The notes under the pieces were generated by a model that worked only from the letters and a program-made list of their open reading frames with translations, was not told the origin of the DNA and made no database searches. A DNA stretch of 64,000 nt, taken from positions 124,001 to 188,000 of the forward strand of contig NZ_BDDE01000024.1 of assembly GCF_008327685.1 (NCBI RefSeq), written 5' to 3'. Positions 15,952 to 23,633 of the stretch are shown here, piece by piece (position 1 is the stretch's first letter; each line of letters begins with the position of its first letter). The stretch is from Actinomadura sp. K4S16. GTDB taxonomy: Bacteria; Actinomycetota; Actinomycetes; Streptosporangiales; Streptosporangiaceae. The position numbers were made by a program, and so were the translations under genes.

Positions 15952-16725
15952 ATGCGCCAGAACGGGTTGCGCGCGGGGTTCCTCTACCCCGGCTACAGCG
16001 CCGAGGACGACTACCCCACCATCGAGCGCGCCCTGGGAGAGGTCAGCCTCCCGGTCGTGCACACGCTCATGCGCGAGGACGCGCACCGCGTCGACGCGCT
16101 GCTGGACATCGGCGGCGCCGACGTGCTCGGAGACGGCGCCCGTACCCTGCGCGAACACGGCGTGAAGGCCGCCGTGTGGGCGTGCACCAGCGGAAGCTTC
16201 GTGTTCGGCTGGGACGGCGCCGCGCAGCAGGTCGCGGGCGTCCGCGAGGCGGCGGGCGTGCCCGCCTCCAGCACGTCGTTCGCGTTCGTGCACGCGGCGC
16301 AGGCACTGGGCGTGACCCGCGTCGCGGTCGCGGCGACCTATCCGGCCGACGTCGCCGAGCGGTTCGTCGCGTTCCTCGCCTGCGCCGGCATCGAGGTGGT
16401 GGCGCTGTCCTGCCGGGGCATCGTCACCGCCGCCGAGGTCGGCACCCTCGGCCGCGACGAGGTGCTGGCGTTCGTCGCGGCCAACGACCATCCGGACGCC
16501 GAGGCGGTGCTGGTGCCCGACACCGCGCTGCACACCGTCGCCTGGCTCGACAAGCTGGAGGCGCGGGTCGGCAAGCCGGTGCTGACCGCCAACCAGGTGA
16601 GCGTCTGGGAGGGGCTGCGACTCGCGTCGGGGCCCGACGGGCTCCCGCCGCGCACCGGGCTGGGCCGGCTCTTCGCCGTCCCCGCCGCGGTCCCCCTGCG
16701 GGGACGACATGCATGGCAAATCTGA
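15952..16725 (+). CDS. Maleate isomerase / Asp-Glu racemase superfamily protein 2
   Basis: 257-aa paralog of the preceding protein. The first catalytic cysteine is kept (Cys78, WACTSGS) but the second is replaced by Asp190 (VPDTALHT in place of SCTNVPT), so a two-cysteine racemase mechanism is unlikely. I prefer ATG 15952, right after the operator, because the conserved domain begins at GLRAGFLYPG; ATG 15922 is an upstream alternative that would translate through the operator. It overlaps or abuts the GntR leader. Confidence 0.8.
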   Translation: MRQNGLRAGFLYPGYSAEDDYPTIERALGEVSLPVVHTLMREDAHRVDALLDIGGADVLGDGARTLREHGVKAAVWACTSGSFVFGWDGAAQQVAGVREAAGVPASSTSFAFVHAAQALGVTRVAVAATYPADVAERFVAFLACAGIEVVALSCRGIVTAAEVGTLGRDEVLAFVAANDHPDAEAVLVPDTALHTVAWLDKLEARVGKPVLTANQVSVWEGLRLASGPDGLPPRTGLGRLFAVPAAVPLRGRHAWQI

Positions 16726-16748
16726 ATAGAGACGAAAGGGAACCGCGC

Positions 16749-17408
16749 ATGGGCCGACTGGGTGAGCTGGAGCCTGTTCCCCGCAAGTCGACGGTGGAGA
16801 TCGTCTCGGACGAGCTCCGCTCGGCGATCATGTACGGGTCGCTGGAGCCCGGCGCGCAGCTCGGCGAGGCCGACCTCGCCGCGCGCCTCGGCATCAGCCG
16901 CGGACCGCTGCGCGAGGCCATGCAGCGGCTCGTCCAGGAGGGGCTGCTCGTCAGCGAGCCGCACCGCGGACTGTTCGTGATCACGCTGGACGAGGGGGAC
17001 GTCGAGGACGTCTACCTCGCCCGGCTCGCGATCGAGCGCGAGGCCTGCCGGCTGATCATGGAGCGCAACCGGGGCGAGGCGGTGGCCCGGCTCACCGAGG
17101 CCCTGGAGGCGCTCGTGGCCGCGGCCCGCCAGCGCGACCGGGTCGCGATGAGCGATGCCGACCAGGCGTTCCACGAGGTGCTGGTCAGCTCGTCGGGCAG
17201 CCCGCGGCTGGAGCGGATGGCGCACACGCTGCTGGTGGAGACGCGCATGTGCCTGAACGCCCTCCAGGACACCTACCCCGAGCCCGCCGACCTCGTCGAG
17301 GAGCACCGGCGGCTCGTCGACGCGATCGGCGACGGCGAGGAGGAGCGCCTGCTCACCCTCATCGAGGAGCACATGACCGACTCCATCACCCGGCTCCGCG
17401 AGTCCTAG
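16749..17408 (+). CDS. GntR family regulator (FCD subfamily)
   Basis: 219-aa regulator. Residues about 12-80 are the GntR winged helix (VEIVSDELRSAIMYGSLEPGAQLGEADLAARLGISRGPLREAMQRL); the rest is an all-helical FCD ligand domain with metal-binding-type residues (D..FHEVL, EH..L.DAI). ATG 16749 has AAAGGG eight bases upstream; an in-frame ATG at 16713 overlaps the previous gene. The three ATTGTCGACAAT-like palindromes in this cluster are its most likely binding sites. The effector is probably a carboxylic acid of the pathway (inference). Confidence 0.92.
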   Translation: MGRLGELEPVPRKSTVEIVSDELRSAIMYGSLEPGAQLGEADLAARLGISRGPLREAMQRLVQEGLLVSEPHRGLFVITLDEGDVEDVYLARLAIEREACRLIMERNRGEAVARLTEALEALVAAARQRDRVAMSDADQAFHEVLVSSSGSPRLERMAHTLLVETRMCLNALQDTYPEPADLVEEHRRLVDAIGDGEEERLLTLIEEHMTDSITRLRES

Positions 17409-17440
17409 CTTCCGGCGCCGCCACAGAGGAACGGCCCCGC

Positions 17441-17487
17441 TGGACAACCGGCCCGGGGCCACCTAGATTGCAGATTGTCGACAATCT
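17441..17487 (+). promoter_or_regulatory. Promoter with GntR operator (site 3) for the aminotransferase
   Basis: TGGACA (17441-17446), 17 bases, TAGATT (17464-17469), then the perfect 16-bp palindrome AGATTGTCGACAATCT (17472-17487) covering the expected transcription start. GGAGGG (17491-17496) precedes ATG 17502. This placement fits repression. Confidence 0.82.
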
Positions 17488-17501
17488 ACCGGAGGGACGC
17501 C

Positions 17502-18755
17502 ATGGCGACGCTGTCTCCCCTGCTCAAGCAGGCCACCCCCGTCCTTGCCGAGCGCGGCGAGGGCGTGTACCTCTACGACGCCGAGGGCCGCAGGCACCTG
17601 GACTTCACCGCGGGCATCGGCGTCGTGAACACCGGCCACTGCCACCCGCGCGTGGTCGAGGCCGCGCAGCAGCAGGTGGGCACGCTCATCCACGGCCAGT
17701 ACACGACCGTCATGCACCGGCCGCTGCTGCGGCTGACCGAGGCGCTCGGCGAGGTGCTGCCGGAGGGCCTGGACTCGCTGTTCTTCCTCAACAGCGGCAG
17801 CGAGGCCGTCGAGGCGGCCATCCGGCTCGCCCGGCACGCCACCGGCCGGCAGAACATCGTCGTCTTCCACGGCTCCTTCCACGGCCGGACGATGGGCGCC
17901 GCCGCCCTCACCACGGCGGGCACGAAGTTCCGCGCCGGGATCGGCCCGCTGATGCCGGGCGCCGCCATCGCGCCGTTCCCGCAGGCGTACCGGTACGGGT
18001 GGTCGGAGGAGGAGGCGACGCGGTTCGCGCTGCGTGAGCTCGACTACCTGCTCGTCACCGCGAGCCCGGCGTCCGACACGGCCGCGTTCGTGGTCGAGCC
18101 GGTGCTCGGCGAGGGCGGCTACATCCCCGCGCCCCCCGCGTTCCTGGAGGGGCTGCGCGAGCGCGCCGACCGGCACGGCATCCTGCTGGTCGTCGACGAG
18201 GTGCAGACCGGGTACGGGCGGACGGGCCGGTTCTGGGGCCACGAGCACTCGGCCGCGCGCCCCGACGTCCTGATCACGGCCAAGGGCCTGGCGAGCGGGT
18301 TCCCGCTGTCGGCGATCGCCGCGCCCGAGACGCTGATGGCCAAGGCCCGCCCCGGGTCGCAGGGCGGCACGTACGGAGGCAACGCCGTCTCGTGCGCCGC
18401 CGCGCTCGCCACCCTGCAGGTCATCGCCGACGAGGACCTCGTCGGCAACTCCGCCCTGCAGGGCGCGCGGCTCAACGACGGGCTCCGCAAGGTCGCCGCC
18501 GACCACCCGGCGATCGGCGACGTGCGCGGGCTCGGGCTCATGCAGGCCAGCGAGTTCACCACGCCGGACGGCGAGCCCGACCCCGCCGCCGCGGCGCGGG
18601 CGCACGCGGCCGCCGCCGAGCGCGGGCTCCTGCTGCTGACCTGCGGCGCGTACGGCAACGTCGTCCGGATGATCCCGCCGCTGGTCATCACCGGCGACCA
18701 GATCGACGACGGCCTGGCCCTGTGGGCCGAGGCCGTCGCCGACGCCGTCGGCTAG
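17502..18755 (+). CDS. Class III (acetylornithine/4-aminobutyrate-type) aminotransferase
   Basis: 417-aa PLP-dependent aminotransferase. Typical landmarks: DFTAGIGVVNTGHCHPRVV, NSGSEAVEAAIRLAR, HGSFHGRT, the Asp of VVDEVQTGYGRTG, and the PLP lysine in ITAKGLASG. It would move an amino group between an omega-amino acid or similar amine and a keto acid. Own promoter with operator site 3, so it belongs to the GntR regulon although it has a separate transcript. Exact substrate cannot be read. Confidence 0.92.
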   Translation: MATLSPLLKQATPVLAERGEGVYLYDAEGRRHLDFTAGIGVVNTGHCHPRVVEAAQQQVGTLIHGQYTTVMHRPLLRLTEALGEVLPEGLDSLFFLNSGSEAVEAAIRLARHATGRQNIVVFHGSFHGRTMGAAALTTAGTKFRAGIGPLMPGAAIAPFPQAYRYGWSEEEATRFALRELDYLLVTASPASDTAAFVVEPVLGEGGYIPAPPAFLEGLRERADRHGILLVVDEVQTGYGRTGRFWGHEHSAARPDVLITAKGLASGFPLSAIAAPETLMAKARPGSQGGTYGGNAVSCAAALATLQVIADEDLVGNSALQGARLNDGLRKVAADHPAIGDVRGLGLMQASEFTTPDGEPDPAAAARAHAAAAERGLLLLTCGAYGNVVRMIPPLVITGDQIDDGLALWAEAVADAVG

Positions 18756-18780
18756 TCCGCGCCGACGCGGAGTCCCACCG

Positions 18781-18930
18781 TCAGGGCCGGTCCTTCGGGC
18801 CGGTCCTGCGGTAGACGACGGTGAGGGCGACCACGACCACGACGAGGGCGGCCACGACGATCCCGCCCTTGATCAGCCGGTCCACGAGAAGGCCGATCAC
18901 CACGTCCGCGTCGTCGGCGGCCGGGGTCAC
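18781..18930 (-). CDS. Small single-pass membrane protein (49 aa)
   Basis: 49-aa protein with one hydrophobic helix (GGIVVAALVVVVVALTVVY) followed by a basic tail. The GTG start overlaps the stop of the upstream membrane gene (GTGA), and GGGAGGGGG lies just upstream. The pair is probably co-translated. No known family; it could be a holin-like or regulatory small protein, which is only a guess. Confidence 0.6.
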   Translation of the reverse strand: MTPAADDADVVIGLLVDRLIKGGIVVAALVVVVVALTVVYRRTGPKDRP

Positions 18931-19250
18931 CGGCCCCCTCCCGTCCGTCGGGTCTCGCTCCGGTCGAGGTAGTGCAGGGCGCCGCGGACGGCGAGCCGGC
19001 CGAGTTCGGACCGGCCGCCGCCGCGCCGCGCGTCGAGGCCGCCGCGGCCCGCGTTCCGGCGCGGGTCCGGGCCGGCCGCCGGGCGGTCGGCCCAGGCGCG
19101 CAGGACCGGTTCGACCAGGCCCCGGGCCCGGCCGAGCCGGCCGCGGCGCTTCAGCATGATCGCCACACTGAACACCGCCACGACCAGCAGCGCGATCCCG
19201 GCGACGATGATCGCGAAGCGGATCAGCAGGATGTTCATCACTTCGTCCAT
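18927..19250 (-). CDS. Small single-pass membrane protein (107 aa)
   Basis: 107-aa protein with an N-terminal hydrophobic helix (LIRFAIIVAGIALLVVAVFSVAIML) and a long Arg/Gly-rich cytoplasmic tail. ATG 19250 has GGGGAGG five bases upstream. Divergent from a TetR gene and coupled to the 49-aa membrane protein. Family not recognised; it may be controlled by the TetR protein through the repeats at 19290-19320. Confidence 0.7.
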   Translation of the reverse strand: MDEVMNILLIRFAIIVAGIALLVVAVFSVAIMLKRRGRLGRARGLVEPVLRAWADRPAAGPDPRRNAGRGGLDARRGGGRSELGRLAVRGALHYLDRSETRRTGGGR

Positions 19251-19289
19251 GTCGGCCTCCCCTTCGGTCGAACTTATTTGGCAGGCTCG

Positions 19290-19324
19290 TGCTAAATACG
19301 ACTGTAGCATGGGCGTGCTATAAA
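19290..19324. promoter_or_regulatory. Leaderless TetR promoter with three operator half-sites
   Basis: TATAAA (19319-19324) ends six bases before the GTG at 19331, a leaderless arrangement. Half-sites TGCTA (19290-19294), TAGCA (19305-19309) and TGCTA (19316-19320) form alternating inverted repeats across the divergent gap, the last touching the -10 box. Probable autoregulation. Confidence 0.6.
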
Positions 19325-19330
19325 AGAGCG

Positions 19331-20008
19331 GTGCCGAAGATCGTCGATGCCGAGACCCGCCGCCGCGAGGTGGCCGAGGCCGTGTTCCGCGTCGTGCGCC
19401 GGGACGGGCTGGACCAGGCGTCGCTGCGCACCGTCGCCGCCGAGGCGGGCCTGGCCATCGGATCGGTCCGGCACTACTTCGACGGCCAGGCCGAAATCAT
19501 GATCTTCGCGATGCGCACGTTCGCCGAGCGGGCCGGCGAGCGGCTGCGGCTGCGCGCGGCCCGGCTCGCGGACCCCGGCCCCGCCGCACCGCCCGCCGAG
19601 CACGCGGCGGCCATGGAGGCGCTGTTCGCCGAACTGCTGCCGCTGGACGCCGAGCGGCGCGAGGAGGCCGAGGTGTGGCTGGCGTTCACCACCGGCGCCC
19701 GCACCCGTCCCGAGCTGGGCCCGCTGGCCCGGGAGATGCACGACGACCTGCGCTCGATCGCGAGCCGGGTCCTGCGGGCGGCCCGCCGCGCCGGCGCCCT
19801 GCGCCCCGGACTGGACGTCGAGGTCGAGGCCGCGCGGGTGCACGCGCTGGTGGACGGGCTGACCTCCCACGCCGTCCTGCGGCCCGACGCCACCGGCCCG
19901 GCGGAGCTGCGGGCCGTACTGCGCCGGCACGTCAGCGAGCTGACCGGCGTCCCCGCGGGGGACCTGCCCGCGCCGTCCGACCCGGAGGACCTGCGCGCCG
20001 GGGACTGA
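19331..20008 (+). CDS. TetR family transcriptional regulator
   Basis: 225-aa regulator with an N-terminal TetR HTH (ETRRREVAEAVFRVVRRDGLDQASLRTVAAEAGLAIGSVRHYF) and a helical C-terminal domain. The GTG at 19331 is preferred because a -10 box lies six bases upstream and conserved sequence begins there; the frame is open further upstream. It could control the divergent membrane pair and the downstream acyl-CoA dehydrogenase. Confidence 0.88.
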   Translation: MPKIVDAETRRREVAEAVFRVVRRDGLDQASLRTVAAEAGLAIGSVRHYFDGQAEIMIFAMRTFAERAGERLRLRAARLADPGPAAPPAEHAAAMEALFAELLPLDAERREEAEVWLAFTTGARTRPELGPLAREMHDDLRSIASRVLRAARRAGALRPGLDVEVEAARVHALVDGLTSHAVLRPDATGPAELRAVLRRHVSELTGVPAGDLPAPSDPEDLRAGD

Positions 20009-20020
20009 CGCGCCGCCTGC

Positions 20021-20048
20021 TAGATTCCGAACCTCGTTCTGTACGAGG
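20021..20048 (+). promoter_or_regulatory. Putative promoter and inverted repeat before acyl-CoA dehydrogenase
   Basis: TAGATT (20021-20026) is -10-like. CCTCGT-N5-ACGAGG (20032-20048) follows and overlaps the Shine-Dalgarno GAGGAGG, so it may be an operator or a ribosome-site hairpin. Confidence 0.4.
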
Positions 20049-20055
20049 AGGCGCG

Positions 20056-21195
20056 GTGGATTCCTGGCAGACCCCGGAACGGGCGGCGCTGCGCGCCCTC
20101 GTCCGCGACTTCACCGCGCGGGAGATCGCGCCCTTCGTCGCCGACTGGGAGGACGCGGGCGAGCTGCCCCGGTCCCTGCACGTCCGGGCCGCCGAGGCGG
20201 GACTGCTAGGGGCCGGGTTCCCGGAGGAGGCCGGCGGGTCCGGCGGGGGGCTGCTCGACGCGCTGATCGTCGCCGAGGAGATCATCCAGGCGGGCGGGTC
20301 GGGCGGCGTGGTCGCCTCCCTGTTCACGCACGGGATCGCGCTCCCCCACATCATCGCCTCCGGGGACGCGGCGCTGATCGACAGGTTCGCGCGGCCGACG
20401 CTCGCCGGGGAGAAGATCGGCGCGCTCGGCGCGACCGAGCCCGGCACCGGATCGGACGTCGCGGGCATCCGCACCACCGCCGTCCGCGACGGCGGGCACT
20501 ACGTCGTCGACGGCGCCAAGCTGTTCATCACCTCGGGCGTGCGGGCGGACTTCGTCACCACGGCGGTGCGGACGGGCGGGCCCGGCTTCGACGGCATCTC
20601 CCTGCTGGTCGTGGAGAAGGGCACCCCGGGCTTCACCGTCTCCGCGCCGCTGCGCAAGATGGGCTGGCTCTGCTCCGACACCGCGGAGCTGTCGTTCGAC
20701 GGCGTCCGCGTTCCCGCGGCCAACCTCGTCGGCGCGGAGAACAGCGGATTCCTGCAGATCGTCCAGAACTTCGTGACCGAGCGGCTGTCGCTGGCCGTCC
20801 AGGCGTACGCGACGGCGCAGCGCTGCCTGGACCTCACCCTGGCCTGGGTCCGGGACCGGGAGACGTTCGGCCGCCCGCTCGCCTCCCGGCAGCTCGTCCG
20901 GCACAAGATCGCCGAGATGGCGCGGCGGACCGACGTCGCCCGCACCTACACCCGCGCGGTCGCCGAGCGGCACGCGGCCGGGGAGGACGTCCTCACCGAG
21001 ACGGCCTACGCCAAGAACACCGCCGTCCTCGCCTGCGAGCACGTGGTGCACGAGGCCGTCCAGCTGCACGGCGGGATGGGCTACATGCGCGAGTCCGAGG
21101 TGGAGCGCCACTACCGCGACGCCCGCATCCTCGGCATCGGCGGCGGCACCAACGAGATCATGAACGAGATCGCCGCCAAGCGCCTCGGCCTGTGA
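20056..21195 (+). CDS. Acyl-CoA dehydrogenase
   Basis: 379-aa flavoenzyme introducing an alpha,beta double bond into an acyl-CoA. FAD/CoA landmarks: GALGATEPGTGSD, VVDGAKLFITSG, RDRETFGRPLASRQLVRHKIAEM, and the C-terminal QLHGGMGYMRE and RDARILGIGGGTNEIM. The Glu of the EGT motif used as base by short/medium-chain enzymes is Gly here, as in many FadE-type proteins, so the base may lie elsewhere. GTG start after GAGGAGG. Lies 47 bases after the TetR gene, and a CaiB/BaiF racemase is nearby, so branched acyl-CoA degradation is plausible. Confidence 0.92.
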   Translation: MDSWQTPERAALRALVRDFTAREIAPFVADWEDAGELPRSLHVRAAEAGLLGAGFPEEAGGSGGGLLDALIVAEEIIQAGGSGGVVASLFTHGIALPHIIASGDAALIDRFARPTLAGEKIGALGATEPGTGSDVAGIRTTAVRDGGHYVVDGAKLFITSGVRADFVTTAVRTGGPGFDGISLLVVEKGTPGFTVSAPLRKMGWLCSDTAELSFDGVRVPAANLVGAENSGFLQIVQNFVTERLSLAVQAYATAQRCLDLTLAWVRDRETFGRPLASRQLVRHKIAEMARRTDVARTYTRAVAERHAAGEDVLTETAYAKNTAVLACEHVVHEAVQLHGGMGYMRESEVERHYRDARILGIGGGTNEIMNEIAAKRLGL

Positions 21196-21257
21196 CGCCG
21201 CCGCGGCGCGGCCTGTGACATCGCCGCGGCGCGGCCGGTGGCACGGTCCGCGGCGCG
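21187..21257. repeat. Three tandem 23-bp GC-rich units over the dehydrogenase 3' end
   Basis: Units begin at 21187, 21210 and 21233 with GGCC(T/G)GTG(A/G)C and each ends in CCGCGGCGC. The first unit includes the last codons and the stop, so part of the gene end has been copied downstream, carrying its stop-like TGTGAC along. The third unit is more diverged. Confidence 0.7.
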
Positions 21258-21303
21258 GCGGCGCCCGGCGGTGAGAGGGGAGACCCGCCGGGCGCCGCAC
21301 GGG

Positions 21304-22161
21304 TCAGCCGAGGGGCTTCGCGCAGTCGATGGGCCAGTACGGGCCCCAGATGTCGAGCGAGTTCAGCACGAACTTGATCATCACCGGGTCGAAGGCGATG
21401 CCGACGTGCGCGTTGGTGTCGTTCGGGCACTTGTCCTGCAGCAGGACGTTCTGCGCGTTGGAGCCGTTGAGGAACTCCGAGGTGTAGGGCGTGACGACCT
21501 CGTCGTACTTGGTGGACAGCACGATGTAGGTCGGGCCGGGCACGGTGTCGCCGCCCCCGTTCAGCTTCTTCAGGAAGTCCGAGTCGACGATCTGCTGGCC
21601 GGCCGCCGGCGCGGCCTTCACGACCTCCTGCGTGATGCCGAGCAGGGTGCCCAGCTCCACCAGCCCGGACATGTTGGTGCCGTGGTTGGACGGCACGATG
21701 CCGACCAGCTTGTTCACCTTCGCGGCGCCGCCGAGGAACTTCATGTAGTACCGCGGCATCATGCCGCCCTGCGAGTGCCCGACGATGTCGACCTTGGACG
21801 CCCCGGTGGAGGCCATGACCTTGTCGACGAACGCCGACAGCTCACCGGCCGACGTGGGAATGTCGTTGATCCCCTGGATGGGGCCGTCCTTCGGGCCGCC
21901 GTAATTGAGGGCGTAGACGCAGTACCCGGCCTTCTTCAGCGCCGGCGAGAGCTTCTGCCAGTTGAACGCCATGTTCTCGAAAGTGCCGTGCACGAGCACT
22001 ACGGGGCGGGGATGCGGGAACGAGGGTCTGCAGTTCCAGTCGTTCGCCCCTTCCGGGCTCGTCTCGGCGTGCGCCGCGGGGGCGACCGCCCCGGTCAGGC
22101 CGAGTGCGGCGGGAATGGCCGCGGTGATGACCGCCCACGAGCGGAGCCGTTTGAAACGCAT
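21304..22161 (-). CDS. Secreted lipase/esterase (alpha/beta hydrolase)
   Basis: 285-aa secreted hydrolase. A twin-basic start, hydrophobic stretch and AHA|E cleavage-like site form a signal peptide of about 33 residues. The hydrolase has the oxyanion segment PVVLVHGTF, the nucleophile elbow GHSQGG and a C-terminal catalytic His (NAHVGIAFD). It resembles actinomycete and Bacillus LipA-type lipases. The ATG at 22161 is chosen because AAGGGAG lies six bases upstream; the ATG at 22167 abuts it. Likely extracellular ester or lipid hydrolysis. Confidence 0.9.
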   Translation of the reverse strand: MRFKRLRSWAVITAAIPAALGLTGAVAPAAHAETSPEGANDWNCRPSFPHPRPVVLVHGTFENMAFNWQKLSPALKKAGYCVYALNYGGPKDGPIQGINDIPTSAGELSAFVDKVMASTGASKVDIVGHSQGGMMPRYYMKFLGGAAKVNKLVGIVPSNHGTNMSGLVELGTLLGITQEVVKAAPAAGQQIVDSDFLKKLNGGGDTVPGPTYIVLSTKYDEVVTPYTSEFLNGSNAQNVLLQDKCPNDTNAHVGIAFDPVMIKFVLNSLDIWGPYWPIDCAKPLG

Positions 22162-22410
22162 GGGCATCTCCCTTTTGCGGGCACGGCGAACAGGGCCGGC
22201 GTCCGGCCTTTACCGTCGTCGTGCTGTCGGGGTGGAGTGCCCACAACGTACGGCCGCGTTCCGGCGCGGTCTTGTGGAATGACCGCCGGTTACCGCGAGG
22301 GAATTGTCAGCCGATTAACTATCCGCCCGCGCACGGGCGGCGCGGCCTGCGTTCATCGGCTCCGGTGGCCGTGCCCGGGCGGGACGGCGCGGGGACGGCC
22401 ACCGGGGCGG

Positions 22411-23559
22411 TCACGCCTGGGCGACGGCGCCTTCCTTGAGGAGGGCCTCGGCGTCGTCGAAGCCGAGGTCGTCCAGCACGGCCCTGGTCTGGCCGCCGGG
22501 GAGGACGGGGACTCCGTCGGTCCCGGTGGGGGTCCGGGAGAAGCGGGGGGCGGGGGCGGGCTGGCGGTGGCCGGCGAGTTCGGGGAAGACCTCGCGGGAG
22601 GTGTTGTACGGGTGCTCGGCGGCCTCGGCCAGCGACAGGACGGGGGCCACGCAGGCGTCGCTGGGGACGAACGCCTCCGTCCACTCGTCGCGGGTCTTCG
22701 TGCGGAAGGCGGCGGCGAAGCGCTCGCGCATGGCGGGCCAGCGCTCGCGGTCGTACTGGGCGGGGAGGTCGTCGTCCCCGTCGAGGCCGAGGCGGCGGAG
22801 GAACTCGGCGTAGAACTGCGGCTCGATGGCGCCGACCGCCATGTGGCGGCCGTCGGAGGTCTCGTAGACGTCGTACCAGGGGGCGCCGGTGTCGAGCATG
22901 TTGACGCCGCGGCGGTCCTCCCAGATGCCGCCCGCGAGGAAGCCGTGGATGAAGGTGGACAGGTGGGCGGTGCCGTCCACGATGGCGGCGTCGACGACCT
23001 GGCCGCGCCCGCTCGCCCGCGTCTCGAGCAGGGCCGCGAGGACGCCGGTGACGAGGTACATGCTGCCGCCCGCGAAGTCGCCGAGCAGGTTCATCGGGAC
23101 CTGCGGCGGGCCGCCGGCGCGGCCGATGGCGTGCAGGGCGCCGGTGATCGCGATGTAGCCGACGTCGTGGCCCGCCGTGTGCGACAGCGGCCCCTCCTGC
23201 CCCCAGCCGGTCATCCGCCCGTAGACGAGGCGGGGGTTGCGGGCCAGGCAGTTGTCCGGGCCGATGCCGAGGCGCTCGGTGACGCCGGGGCGGAACCCCT
23301 CGATCAGGACGTCGGACTTCTCCACCAGGCGCAGGACGACCTCCCTGCCGCCCTCGCTCTTGAGGTCGACGGCGATCGACCGCTTGCCGCGGTTGGTGAA
23401 GTCGGTGCCGCCGGCGGTCTCGCCGTCCCGGACGGCGGACGCCCGGTCGACGCGGATCACGTCGGCGCCGAGGTCGGCCAGCAGCATCGCGGCGAACGGC
23501 CCCGGCCCGATCCCGGCCAGTTCGATCACGCGTACTCCGGAGAGCGGCCCCTTGCCCAT
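22411..23559 (-). CDS. CaiB/BaiF CoA-transferase family, alpha-methylacyl-CoA racemase-like
   Basis: 382-aa class III CoA-transferase family protein. The N-terminus GVRVIELAGIGPGPFAAMLLADLGADVIRVDR is typical. Residues corresponding to the alpha-methylacyl-CoA racemase catalytic set are visible: His in GHDVGYIA, Asp in LLGDFAGG and Glu in GAIEPQFY. It would therefore invert the 2-methyl centre of branched acyl-CoAs rather than transfer CoA. ATG 23559 follows AGGGAG. It fits with the acyl-CoA dehydrogenase 1.2 kb away. Confidence 0.9.
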   Translation of the reverse strand: MGKGPLSGVRVIELAGIGPGPFAAMLLADLGADVIRVDRASAVRDGETAGGTDFTNRGKRSIAVDLKSEGGREVVLRLVEKSDVLIEGFRPGVTERLGIGPDNCLARNPRLVYGRMTGWGQEGPLSHTAGHDVGYIAITGALHAIGRAGGPPQVPMNLLGDFAGGSMYLVTGVLAALLETRASGRGQVVDAAIVDGTAHLSTFIHGFLAGGIWEDRRGVNMLDTGAPWYDVYETSDGRHMAVGAIEPQFYAEFLRRLGLDGDDDLPAQYDRERWPAMRERFAAAFRTKTRDEWTEAFVPSDACVAPVLSLAEAAEHPYNTSREVFPELAGHRQPAPAPRFSRTPTGTDGVPVLPGGQTRAVLDDLGFDDAEALLKEGAVAQA

Positions 23560-23633
23560 CTGCGACTCCCTGAATCTGGTTCGGTTCCCCTCAGTGTGCC
23601 CGATCAGGGTAAGCGGATGCTGACCGGCCCGCC

